A DNA stretch of 64,000 bases from Alphaproteobacteria bacterium (GTDB lineage Bacteria > Pseudomonadota > Alphaproteobacteria > Rhizobiales > GCA-2746425): NCBI GenBank assembly GCA_024743215.1, contig JANSWZ010000015.1, forward strand, positions 1 to 64,000, given 5' to 3'. The position numbers were made by a program, and so were the translations under genes. Every line of letters begins with the position of its first letter. Within the stretch, counting starts at the first letter, position 1. Positions 26,234-34,552 of the stretch are shown piece after piece. A model generated the notes under the pieces. That model made no database searches and was not told the DNA's origin. It saw nothing but the letters and a program-made list of their open reading frames with translations.

Positions 26234-27532
26234 CTATTTTTGACGCAACCTTTCCAAAAATGTTGGAGATGGGTAGCCATCAGGTGGCAGCCCATTGGCG
26301 CTTTGGTATGCCTGAACTGCAGTAATGACTCTTGTATCAATCTTTCCATCGTAGCGTTTTGGGTCAAAGCCTGCTTCATACATGAGTTTTTGCATGTCTT
26401 TGCGCTCCGACAGAGATAAAAGGCGTGCGTTATTTGGCCACGAACTTACAAAGTTACCGCTGCGTCCTGCAAGTGCATCTGACAGCAAGCCAGTCGCCAT
26501 GATGTAGGTTGGTGTAACATTGTATTTGCGTATAGCTTCAAAGTTTTGAGACACCATTAGAGCAGGCCCCGTTTCACCAGCAGGCAGAAATAGTGTTGCA
26601 TTGCCCATTGAATTAAAAGCCTGCTTATCGGCGCTGCTAATTCCTGATTTTTCCCATTCTATAGGCGACTTCCGGATGCCTGGGTTTGCAAGTGCCAAAT
26701 CAAATCCATCGGGCAGCTGAACCTCAATGGCCCAGCGCTGATTTGATATCCAACCAAAGTTTTGGAGATAGGCTGCCGCCGATGCAAGTGCATCTGTTGG
26801 GTTTTTTGACCAAATATTTCGGCGGCCGTCACCGTCGAAATCAACCGCGTAAGAATTGAAAGAGCTTGGCATAAATTGCGTATGTCCCATCGCTCCAGCC
26901 CAGCTTCCGATCATCTTGTTTAGCGTGATATCACCGTTTTGAAGAATTTTGAGCGCCTCAATTAACTCATTTTCGAAAAAGGCGCTGCGGCGGCCATCAT
27001 AAGCTAGCGTGGCTAGCGAACGGATTGTACTACTTTTGCCCATGTAACCACCATAGGATGTCTCCAGCCCCCAAATTGCTACGATCACTTCTTTTTCGAC
27101 TCCGTAGCGCTTACTGAGCTTGTTTAGCACCACTTGATGCCTCAACATCGCTTTTTTGCCGCCGGCTATACGTTCGGGTGTCACAGACCTTTCAAGGTAT
27201 TCGCCGATTGTTCGAGTAAAATCACTTTGTCGTCGATCCAATCGGATGACTTGCTGATTGTAGCGTATATCGTTGAGGGTTTTTTCAAGGGTAGTGTGAG
27301 AAATTCCCGCCAGTAATGCCCGTTCTTTAAATTTGACCAACCAAGCGGAAAAGTCTTTAGATCTAGATTGTGTGTGTAGTCGTGCTAGGCTTTCTGCGCT
27401 CGAAATGGTGTTTTTCTCTGCGGCTTTACCACTTGCGCTCCACGACATGCCAAAGAGACCAATACCCAAGGCAAGCGCCAAAACGGAAGTAGAAACGTTC
27501 ACGTAACTCAATTTTAATAATACGGTGTTCAC
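26234..27532 (-). CDS. lytic murein transglycosylase, MltB family
   Basis: 432 residues. Signal peptide or membrane anchor at the N-terminus (VSTSVLALALGIGLFGMSWSASGKA), an SLT_2 catalytic domain with the active glutamate in VAIWGLETSYGGY and the motif MGHTQFMPSSFNSYAVDFDGDGR, and a C-terminal PG_binding_1 domain (about 375-432, KIDTRVITAVQAYQSANGLPPDGYPSPTFLERL, split over two helices). It cleaves MurNAc-GlcNAc bonds in the periplasm and releases 1,6-anhydromuropeptides, the substrate class of AmpG. Genes 26234-27532 and 25157-26209 form a two-gene unit, convergent with ampG. Confidence 0.92.
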   Translation of the reverse strand: MNTVLLKLSYVNVSTSVLALALGIGLFGMSWSASGKAAEKNTISSAESLARLHTQSRSKDFSAWLVKFKERALLAGISHTTLEKTLNDIRYNQQVIRLDRRQSDFTRTIGEYLERSVTPERIAGGKKAMLRHQVVLNKLSKRYGVEKEVIVAIWGLETSYGGYMGKSSTIRSLATLAYDGRRSAFFENELIEALKILQNGDITLNKMIGSWAGAMGHTQFMPSSFNSYAVDFDGDGRRNIWSKNPTDALASAAAYLQNFGWISNQRWAIEVQLPDGFDLALANPGIRKSPIEWEKSGISSADKQAFNSMGNATLFLPAGETGPALMVSQNFEAIRKYNVTPTYIMATGLLSDALAGRSGNFVSSWPNNARLLSLSERKDMQKLMYEAGFDPKRYDGKIDTRVITAVQAYQSANGLPPDGYPSPTFLERLRQK

Positions 27533-27641
27533 AATTGCACCTCTTATCCCATTGATATTAAGTTAGAATATCCGACATCTTTTTTGCAATATTGTGGTAA
27601 AAATGAATTGGTTTTTGTCAATTCAAAGATGATCCTGGAAC

Positions 27642-27788
27642 TCAGACAAGAATCTTTACCCTTCGGCAGCAGCCGGCCATATAGAGATTAACGTTCAGCA
27701 CCTCTCGCATGATGGTGGTTCGTGGTCTGCCACTTGATCGGACCACTGGGAACAGTGATTCAAGAAAGACCTACACGCGATCCGTTAA
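27642..27788 (-). pseudogene. IS5-type transposase N-terminal remnant
   Basis: Read on the minus strand, 27788 to 27642 gives LTDRV-stop-VFLESLFPVVRSSGRPRTTIMREVLNVNLYM in two pieces, matching the opening of IS5/IS427-type transposases (LTDxEWxxLEPLxP, GRPRxxxxREVLNAxxY), with an in-frame TAG and then early loss of homology before a TGA. Only about 50 codons remain. The rest of 27533-27847 shows nothing else. Confidence 0.6.
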
Positions 27789-27847
27789 ATCGGTTGCTTG
27801 TCAAATAACCTAGGGGGATCTTTCGACCCGATTATAGGTTGTCTCAA

Positions 27848-28279
27848 TCAATCCATCCGCCGCAAATTCCGATCTAATACATAACCATTGAGCCCCTTAA
27901 ACGTGACACTGCACCAGGTTTTAGCAGCATGTCGTGCACAAACCTTCACTTTTATATTTCTAGCACCCGATGGTATTGCACCAATTTTTTGAGACGCACC
28001 TGATCTGCCGGAATAGATGGTGATCGATTCATTTGAGCCTAAGCCAACGATCCGAGCCGTAAAGTTGCCAAAGTTACCATGGGGAACCCGCCCGTCCGAA
28101 ATAGATAACACTATGCTATTTCTGGTGTCTAAAGCTGACACCGTGCCAACAAATAATGCTGCATTTTGATTGTGCCAGCCTAATGCAAACCCAGAGCTAG
28201 TAATTCCTATAAAAACATTGAGGTAAACGAATAACTTAGCGCAATAAAGAAATACCAGTTTATTCCAATCTAAATGCAT
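27848..28279 (-). CDS. secreted SH3-like hypothetical protein
   Basis: 143 residues with an N-terminal hydrophobic segment (LVFLYCAKLFVYLNVFIGITSSGFA). The C-terminal half (IYSGRSGASQKIGAIPSGA, then VCARHAAKTWCSVTFKGLNGYVLDRNL) has the layout of a bacterial SH3b domain with WCxVxFxGxxGYVxxxxL at the end. Periplasmic SH3b domains often bind peptidoglycan peptides, which would suit the cell-wall cargo around it. It stands between two insertion-sequence remnants, so its own promoter context may be damaged. Confidence 0.65.
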   Translation of the reverse strand: MHLDWNKLVFLYCAKLFVYLNVFIGITSSGFALGWHNQNAALFVGTVSALDTRNSIVLSISDGRVPHGNFGNFTARIVGLGSNESITIYSGRSGASQKIGAIPSGARNIKVKVCARHAAKTWCSVTFKGLNGYVLDRNLRRMD

Positions 28280-28318
28280 CTGATTGTCACTCCCTCTTAG
28301 GTTGCGCGATATACATTG

Positions 28319-28596
28319 CTATGGATTGAGTGGCTCCAAGTTACCTAGACGACCCTCGGTCGTCGTTCTCTGCTGCTGTTCGAAGTTGAAAGATGACAGC
28401 AGCCCATTGTTAGCGTGCTTGCGTTTCAGATTATAGAACATGTTGATGTAGTCGAACACATCTGATCTGGCTTGCTCGCGTGTTCAAGATTACGCTGCTT
28501 TAGTAACAATGCCCAGCCCATTTTGGTAAACTGTAAACTATGATCTGATTGGATGAACCATTTTCCTTTGGCTTCCTGCGGTACACCGCCGTAAGT
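28319..28596 (-). pseudogene. IS3-family OrfB transposase C-terminal remnant, frameshifted
   Basis: On the minus strand one frame reads TYGGVPQEAKGKWFIQSDHS then LQFTKMGWALLLKQRNLEHA, and after a frameshift near 28490 the next frame reads REQARSDVFDYINMFYNLKR, KHANNGLLSSFNFEQQ and ends at a TAG (28319-28321). This is the end of the IS3 DDE integrase domain (HSDxGSQFT, then FDYIxxFYNxKRxHxxxG). The frameshift and missing N-terminus show it is dead. 28597-28677 is the leader of the next gene. Confidence 0.75.
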
Positions 28597-28677
28597 AGCG
28601 CCTGAATATGTAGAGTTGCCAAAACATCAATTATTGTGTCAGACTTTCATTTGATATTGGAGCGAAAGGTATTTGGT

Positions 28678-29145
28678 ATGCAACTTACGGTCAGGACAAT
28701 ACGGCAATGGGGGTATAAGATTGCCTTAATCACGGGTGTCAGCACACTTGCTATACATATGGCGCTAGCAGATTCAGTTTCTGATAGAAATGCTGCGATG
28801 AAAGATGTTGGTAAAGCTATGAAGTCACTGGCTGATACAGCTAAGGGGGCAGTGGAATTCGTTGGTGAAGATGTTGAAAAAAACGCGCAGACTATTGTTT
28901 CGCTATTTGAAGTAGCAAGACCATTGTTTGACAACGGTGAGGAAGTTTCCGGAAGTCGTGCCAAGGCGACCATCTGGTCTGATGCTGCTGGTTTTTCAAA
29001 GGAATTTGATGACGGAATAGCTGCAGCCAAGGCGGTTGCTGACGCCGGGGCGGAGTATGATGAAGACGCCTTCAAGGCTGCATTTGGCGAGCTTGGTGGT
29101 TCATGCAAGAGTTGTCACGAAAGCTATCGTCTTCCAAAAGAATGA
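28678..29145 (+). CDS. class II cytochrome c (c'/c556-like)
   Basis: 155 residues from the ATG at 28678 (AAAGG upstream; the open frame starts at 28636). Signal peptide to about residue 31 (ending HMALA), then a four-helix bundle typical of class II cytochromes c: RNAAMKDVGKAMKSLAD near the mature N-terminus, where Met is the usual sixth ligand in c556 types, and the single haem motif CKSCH close to the C-terminus. A periplasmic electron carrier or gas binder. First gene of a three-gene operon with the two-haem protein and the M14-like peptidase, 49 bases before the next start. Confidence 0.88.
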   Translation: MQLTVRTIRQWGYKIALITGVSTLAIHMALADSVSDRNAAMKDVGKAMKSLADTAKGAVEFVGEDVEKNAQTIVSLFEVARPLFDNGEEVSGSRAKATIWSDAAGFSKEFDDGIAAAKAVADAGAEYDEDAFKAAFGELGGSCKSCHESYRLPKE

Positions 29146-29194
29146 CTAGCTTTGACATCCTATTGGCATGAGGACCGTTTTCCGGGGAGAGAAC

Positions 29195-31702
29195 ATGATT
29201 TTTGAATGGAGAGAAAATTTCAAGCGCATAAGATCGTTTGTGTTGGGCCTATTGTTGGCGATTTCGGCTACTGCAGCTTCAGCGCAGGGTAGCGATGAAG
29301 CTGTGCAACCGGAACCGAGTGTTGAAGAGCAGGCATTGACAGTACTCTATAAGCATTGCGCGAGTTGTCACTCTGGAAACAAGAAAGAAGGCAATTTTAA
29401 CTTTGTTTTGGATCTTGAGAAGCTTGTTGGAACGCCGAGGTATATTACGCCGCGCCATCCCGAATTTTCATTATTGATGAACCGTATTACTAGTGGAACG
29501 ATGCCGCCGTCGGGCAGCGCGAAATTGACTGTAGACGAGCGCAAAAGTATTGAAAATTGGATCTTACAAGCAGAGACGAAGCGCGAGATAGCGGCCGCAA
29601 AACGGGATGTTATCTCCTACCAAGATATTCTAGATGCCATCAAAGATGACCTGGACCTGTTGCCCGTAATAGAACGGAAGAGAACTCGCTACCTGACGCT
29701 TCATCACCTTTACAATGCAGGTGATTCAGGAAAAGAGATGGAATTATGGCGACGTGCTGCCAGCAAGGTTATTAATTCCCTGTCCTGGCAGTCTATGCTG
29801 ATCCCAAAACGTTTGGGGCCGAAGAAGACCGTTCTGCGCATCAATCTAGACGATCTCCGATGGCCTGATGTGGTCTGGGACCGGTTGCTTGCGATATATC
29901 CGTATGGGATAGAACCGGAAAGAGATGCCAAGGACATCGCGCGGCGGACAGAAACACCCCAACCGTTCATTAGAGCAGATTGGTTTGCTTTTCATGCTAC
30001 TCAGCCTCCTCTCTATTATGAACTTCTTGGTCTGCCGGCCAAGACGCTAGATCTGGAAAACCTGCTCGGCGTTGATGTGAAACGGAATATAGCACGCTAC
30101 AGAGCGAAACGAGCTGGTTTCCGCGAATCTGGCGTATCTCAAAACAACCGCCTAATCGAACGCCACAACCTGTCCCACTCTTCGGGTGCTTATTGGAAGT
30201 CGTATGATTTTGCGGGTAATGCTGGTCGTCAAAGCATTTTCGATTTTCCGCTTGGTCCGGGTGGGGATTTCGGTTTTGCTCATGATGGCGGGGAGATCAT
30301 CTTTAATCTCCCTAATGGCATGCAGGCCTATTACCTAGAAGATGCTAAGGGCAATCGGATTGACCGCGGTCCGACTAATATAGTCCGTGACAAATCGCGT
30401 CCGGAGACGCCGGAAATCATCTCTGGCCTGTCTTGCATAGGCTGCCATTTTGACGGTATGATTTTGACTCCGGATCAAGTCCGGGATCGTGTTTTGGCAA
30501 CGAAAAGTTTTCCGCGTGATGTTCGCCGCCAGGTTGAAGAGCTTTATGCTCCTTGGGATACGATGCGCAAAGACATGTTACGGGATATGCGACGCTACCT
30601 GAGTGCACTGGAGGAGGCTGGGGTCATCAAGGGGTATAGGCAAACTGATGACGGTGGTTTCAAGGTAGATCGTGTAATTGACGGCAAAGAGGCCATTCGC
30701 GCATTGGCGGATCGCTACGAGGAAACCGTAACACTGCTGCAAGCCGCAGGCGAGTTAGGTCTGTCGCTCACAGAGTTTGAAGCAACACTCGATATCTCCA
30801 AGGATGAAGTGCGTCAGATCCGCACTGAATTAGCACGCGGCACGCTTCCACGAGATACATTTGAGCAGAAGTTCGGCCATTTCATCGATAATATGCTGGA
30901 ACTGCGGCCTCTTGATCACCGTGCAACCTGCCGACAAACGCTGTCGCGAACGACACAGCAGAGACTGACCAAATCACCTTATATTGAGAACTGCGTGCGA
31001 ATTCGTGAATATGATGCGGTTTTCGATGGAGAGGATGTTGGATCAAACACTCCTATAAACCACCCTCAAGTTTCGCTTTCCAATGGACAGAGTGATGAAT
31101 CAAACAATTTTCAAAACCATTCACAGGATTTGCTATTTGATGATCTGAAGGTGTGTTTTCAAGAAGCTGAGGAACGGCTTCGTAGGATAAATGAGTACAA
31201 GGAGCAGATTGTTTGCGCTGAAGATTTCCTCCGCAAGGCTCCTTCGGATCATTCCGAACAAGCATTGGTGAATGAAATTCTTGCAGAGTTGAATTCTGAT
31301 CTTAGTCGGTTAACGATCCCGGTTGTCGACAAGGCGGCAGGCGATGAATACAAAGATTTAATCCCGTCGCAGCCCAAGAAGGAGAAACCAAAACCGACAG
31401 TTGCTAGGTTCAACGGAACATTCAGTGCTGTGCGGGGTTATACAAATGGTCACCGTCCGAGTCCAAACAAGGAGTGTTTGTCTAGGTATAGCTTCGAAGT
31501 TGAAGTTCATGATGGCCAGCTGAGCTTTTGGAGCGATGGACGTAGCTGGCGGGGGCGCATCGACAAGCACGGCAATATCAGCATCTCAAGAAACGACATC
31601 TCGCCAAGACCAAGGTCAGCGTTCAGTGTTAGAGGAAATCTGACCAATGCGGACATGAAGAGTGGCTATTGCGGCACGGGCTATTTCAGGATTGCTAGAT
31701 GA
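29195..31702 (+). CDS. exported 835-residue two-haem protein of unknown function
   Basis: Start at 29195 with GGGGAG upstream. Signal peptide ending ATAASAQ. A planctomycete-type cytochrome c domain follows: haem motif CASCH near residue 55 and the methionine ligand in SGTMPPSGSA near 108. The middle (YLTLHHLYNAGDSGKEMELW, VINSLSWQSM, then WDRLLAIYPYG) looks like a conserved large domain that I cannot name; a second haem motif CIGCH lies near residue 415. After a helical part comes a C-terminal beta domain (YSFEVEVHDGQLSFWSDG, with Cys in GYCGTGYFRI) resembling small lipocalin-like tails. Stop overlaps the next ATG (ATGA). A periplasmic redox or sensing protein is inferred. Confidence 0.75.
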   Translation: MIFEWRENFKRIRSFVLGLLLAISATAASAQGSDEAVQPEPSVEEQALTVLYKHCASCHSGNKKEGNFNFVLDLEKLVGTPRYITPRHPEFSLLMNRITSGTMPPSGSAKLTVDERKSIENWILQAETKREIAAAKRDVISYQDILDAIKDDLDLLPVIERKRTRYLTLHHLYNAGDSGKEMELWRRAASKVINSLSWQSMLIPKRLGPKKTVLRINLDDLRWPDVVWDRLLAIYPYGIEPERDAKDIARRTETPQPFIRADWFAFHATQPPLYYELLGLPAKTLDLENLLGVDVKRNIARYRAKRAGFRESGVSQNNRLIERHNLSHSSGAYWKSYDFAGNAGRQSIFDFPLGPGGDFGFAHDGGEIIFNLPNGMQAYYLEDAKGNRIDRGPTNIVRDKSRPETPEIISGLSCIGCHFDGMILTPDQVRDRVLATKSFPRDVRRQVEELYAPWDTMRKDMLRDMRRYLSALEEAGVIKGYRQTDDGGFKVDRVIDGKEAIRALADRYEETVTLLQAAGELGLSLTEFEATLDISKDEVRQIRTELARGTLPRDTFEQKFGHFIDNMLELRPLDHRATCRQTLSRTTQQRLTKSPYIENCVRIREYDAVFDGEDVGSNTPINHPQVSLSNGQSDESNNFQNHSQDLLFDDLKVCFQEAEERLRRINEYKEQIVCAEDFLRKAPSDHSEQALVNEILAELNSDLSRLTIPVVDKAAGDEYKDLIPSQPKKEKPKPTVARFNGTFSAVRGYTNGHRPSPNKECLSRYSFEVEVHDGQLSFWSDGRSWRGRIDKHGNISISRNDISPRPRSAFSVRGNLTNADMKSGYCGTGYFRIAR

Positions 31703-33003
31703 AACAACTCAGAGATAATGTATGCAGGTTGTTTGGCGGTTTGGCTGTCCTGTCCATTCTGGTTTTCTTCGGAGCAAGTCCGGTATGGGCCTCCTGTTCC
31801 ATAAAGACTCGACCAGATATTCAATCTCTTATGGAGAAGGTGGATGCTCTTCCGCCATTAGAAGAAGATACCGCCAGTACTGATCGGGTTTATCAAGAAG
31901 TTTTGTGTCTCGTTCAAGCGGGGCTGTGGTCGAAAGATCTGATAAGTCACGAAGATGTCAACGGTCAGCTGAATGCACAGACGAAAGTTAGCGTTGCACG
32001 GTTGCTCGATTGTACCCAGAATCATACAGAAAGCGAGATCACAAGTGCAAAGCTAAATTCTGAAATTAGTATTATTCTGTCCGAGTTGGATAGCCTCACA
32101 GAATCATGTCGCGCCGCGGTCGCCAAAGCCCGTATCACGCGACCTTTGCCCGCTGAGCCGATCGTAACCGTTGCAGAAAATCGAGTGCAACCCGTGAATG
32201 GTTGTCTTGATATTGGTGGTATCAATGACAGAGATATTGCGCGGAACAGAAAAACTCTATTAGGCAATCAGTCCATATGTGTCACGCGGGAGAACTTCAC
32301 TGAACACGGGCTAAAGTGGTCGTTTTTAATTTTTACAAATCTTCGAAAGAAGAACGGGCCGGTGTGGGGAATCCTTCATGACAATGAACAGGCTGCCTTT
32401 GACTCAGGGCTCTATGCAATCACTCGCTACGGTGGAAAGATGGTTGCGGTCGAAACAGGAGAAAAACGGGTGTTTTGGGGGAAGCAAGATCCAAATCGGA
32501 ATTTTGGTACATCACGATCACAGACAGCATCTTGCCAATCCATGTACCGGAAGCCATCCCCTGAATTCACATCGCGCTTCATGGCTCATTTCTCCGAACG
32601 ATATCCTGTCTTGACGCTGCACAACAATGCGAACGGGTTTTCTGGAGGTGGTGGTAGTGGAGGCATTAGTGCCAGACGAACTAGCAAAGTAATGAAAGGC
32701 CTAATGAGCCCAAACGCTAAAGGCGGCCTTGGTGATGAAGATAATGCTATTTTGTTTGCAGGGAGGTCGGCTATTTCGAAATCTAATGGCGCGAAGAAGG
32801 CGCGTGACTATTTTCACAAGCGCGGCGTTCATGTCATTTATGAGCATATACAAAATGACAGAAGCGACTGTTCCCTGTCGAACTATGTTGTTCTTAATAA
32901 AAAGGGTAGATATTTTAATATTGAAGCCGAGCATGGTCATTTGAAAACGCAGAGGCGAATAGTGGATGTGCTGATGGCTTATATCGGTGTTTCAGAGATA
33001 TAA
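31699..33003 (+). CDS. exported M14-like metallocarboxypeptidase
   Basis: 434 residues, signal peptide ending VWASC. The first 160 residues are helical with paired cysteines and unassigned. The C-terminal half has the M14 carboxypeptidase landmarks in order: zinc motif H227-D-N-E230 (HxxE), substrate-binding DPNRNF at 264-269, third zinc ligand in LTLHNN (H308), and a glutamate-containing strand FNIEAEHG (407-413) where the catalytic Glu of M14 sits. Sequence around these is divergent, so this is a family-level inference. Periplasmic M14-type enzymes often trim peptidoglycan peptides. Translationally coupled to the two-haem protein. Confidence 0.7.
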   Translation: MKQLRDNVCRLFGGLAVLSILVFFGASPVWASCSIKTRPDIQSLMEKVDALPPLEEDTASTDRVYQEVLCLVQAGLWSKDLISHEDVNGQLNAQTKVSVARLLDCTQNHTESEITSAKLNSEISIILSELDSLTESCRAAVAKARITRPLPAEPIVTVAENRVQPVNGCLDIGGINDRDIARNRKTLLGNQSICVTRENFTEHGLKWSFLIFTNLRKKNGPVWGILHDNEQAAFDSGLYAITRYGGKMVAVETGEKRVFWGKQDPNRNFGTSRSQTASCQSMYRKPSPEFTSRFMAHFSERYPVLTLHNNANGFSGGGGSGGISARRTSKVMKGLMSPNAKGGLGDEDNAILFAGRSAISKSNGAKKARDYFHKRGVHVIYEHIQNDRSDCSLSNYVVLNKKGRYFNIEAEHGHLKTQRRIVDVLMAYIGVSEI

Positions 33004-33122
33004 TCTTGACCCTCAGATTCATCGGGTGACGTAAATATGTCTCGATTTTTGCCATCAGGAAAAGATACTTTTATCAAGCTTGACGAATGTGAGACTGTGT
33101 TCAGAAATATGTGATGGCCTGG

Positions 33123-33822
33123 CTATAAAAACCCTAATCGAACTGTTGTTAGGCATTGTCTTGTATAGACAATCTCTAACCCACAAGCATTAATGGGGTA
33201 GCTTTGTCCGTAATGCTGACACCTATCTGGTGCGGACATATCCGTCGCCAAGGTGAAGGTCTTGTGCCCGGCCATCTCACACCCACAGTCCCAAGTCAGC
33301 GAGCGATAAAGCTCTTTAGGCAACTTGCGTGACTGTTTGATCAACGCCTGAATGACGCTGTGACTGTCTTTGTTGCTTACTGTTGCCAGCATCACAAAGC
33401 GGCTGTGGCGTTCGACCAATGTTGCAATGAAGCTATTGCCAGAGCCCGCGATCAGGTCTCCTTCCCCCCTCTCGGCGGCGCTTCGCTTGCCTGCCAGGCA
33501 GCGATGACCTGGTACGGCCCGGTCTTCGACTTCTGCAGGTCTGTCGCGGATCGAAATCGCATCGTTGAACTTACCTATCCCGCTGCGTTTTAGCGTGGCA
33601 TGGCGAGACCGGCGAATGGACCGTGTTGCCCGCAAATGCACCAGTAATTCCTTCTTTAGTACACCACGTGTCTGGATAAACAGGCTCCGGTAGATCGTCT
33701 CGTGCGAAACGCGCTTGCCTTCATCATCGGGATGTTCACGCATCAGCCAGCCTGCGATTTGTTGCGGGGACCATTTGCGTGTCAGCTTGGCCGATATCCA
33801 ACGCCAGGCATCTGTACGCTCT
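33123..33822 (-). pseudogene. IS30-family transposase, truncated at both ends
   Basis: From about 33822 the minus strand reads TDAWRWISAKLTRKWSPQQI, AGWLMREHPDDEGKRVSHET and IYRSLFIQTRGVLKKEL, then the DDE part GDLIAGSGNSFIATLVERHS, SLTWDCGCEMAGHKTFTLATDM, where identity with IS30 ends (about 33237) and unrelated sequence follows to a stop. The N-terminal HTH domain is missing (a TGA precedes the first recognisable residues) and the last third with the catalytic Glu is lost. The open part starts at ATG 33743. Not functional. Confidence 0.8.
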
Positions 33823-33825
33823 CAA

Positions 33826-34115
33826 ATAATGCAACAGAACTAGATGAACTGATGCCGACTCCCCTGAATAATCCACCCAGCAAACAAATTGTTCAGGATA
33901 GAAGGCTTGATTGCCAGGCGACAATGCCGCCAACCAATATCCAATCGCTTGCCGATGCCGTAAAGCGTGTACGAAATAATTTGTTCCACGGTGGAAAGGC
34001 GGGAGATCAAGACTCGGATCGGAACGATGAACTAGAAAAAGAGTCGATTTTATTTCTCTTAGAAGCCATTGCCGTCGACGAGACATTTAGAAAGACATTT
34101 GAAAATTATCAATGA
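33826..34115 (+). pseudogene. C-terminal fragment of a HEPN-domain protein
   Basis: The frame entering from the IS30 remnant reads NATELDELMPTPL, then SLADAVKRVRNNLFHGGK, RNDELEKESILFLLEAIAVD and ends at 34115. RNNLFH is the R-x4-H active motif of HEPN ribonucleases (Apea-like C-terminal domains), found in toxin and abortive-infection proteins. The N-terminal part is missing, apparently removed together with the IS30 insertion. An ATG at 33852 could still start an 87-residue peptide. 33004-33122 upstream of the IS holds no recognisable 5' part. Confidence 0.65.
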
Positions 34116-34133
34116 TCCGTCAGAAAATTTAAG

Positions 34134-34156
34134 TTTGTTGGTGTATTTGTTGGTGT
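34134..34156. repeat. tandem arm-like repeats at the right end of the island
   Basis: TTTGTTGGTGT occurs at 34134-34144 and again at 34146-34156, separated by one base. It matches the TTTGTTGGTAT copies near attL except for one base, and lies 53-75 bases inside attR, where arm-type integrase sites are expected. Confidence 0.6.
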
Positions 34157-34208
34157 TTTCAGTTTGAGTTTTCTATAAAAACATTTAAATCAGATAGTTA
34201 AATTACAA

Positions 34209-34272
34209 GTTCGATTCCGGGAGGGGCACCATTTCTCCGTTTTTAATCGTCCAGAACATCCCTCAAAAATCA
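34209..34272. repeat. attR, bipartite direct repeat
   Basis: 34209-34233 repeats the 3' end of tRNA-Leu with one G missing; 34248-34272 repeats 18423-18447 with one mismatch. The tRNA remnant is too short to be functional. Marks the right border of the island. Confidence 0.8.
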
Positions 34273-34552
34273 GATAGGCCTAAGAAGTTGGCCATTGACA
34301 GACGCTTCGGCGTTCGATGCCCCTCTGCCAAGATGCTGACAGCTACGGTAGGACCGTTTCATTTTTTCATCGGCAAGAGTGATCTTCCCGGCATGCTCGT
34401 CAAACGTCATGAGAGTTTTCTGTCTTGCCTTTCCAGTTGGCTGTGGAATTACTCAAACACAGAGTGCTGATCAGGGCGCGGTACTGCCGTGTTCGAAATC
34501 CGATTCGGATGAACTGATTTGATTCCCGCAGGGTGAGGGGCGTGTTTGTCAC
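34273..34552. other. intergenic stretch right of the island, no gene seen
   Basis: Chromosomal sequence between attR and the terminator hairpin. Short open frames only; none has a recognisable domain or ribosome site. Confidence 0.4.

Larger units (their letters stand above)
18383..34233. mobile_element. integrative element inserted in tRNA-Leu, about 15.9 kb
   Basis: Bounded by a repeat of the tRNA 3' end (18383-18408 and 34209-34233). Contains a P4-type integrase beside attL, an AlpA-like regulator, a second tyrosine recombinase, a toxin-antitoxin pair, cell-wall and cytochrome cargo, and remnants of IS5-, IS3- and IS30-type insertion sequences. Much of 23.8-33.0 kb is visibly more AT-rich than the flanks. 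No conjugation, capsid or replication genes were recognised, so it is a mobilisable or defective genomic island rather than a prophage or complete ICE. Confidence 0.85.

Noticed and set aside
33037-33114. Short 25-codon frame (ATG 33037) left of the IS30 remnant, considered as the 5' part of the HEPN gene
   Set aside because: Too short, ends in its own TGA and shows no relation to HEPN proteins.
18383-34233. Island considered as a prophage or complete ICE
   Set aside because: No capsid, tail, terminase, relaxase, type IV secretion or replication genes were found.
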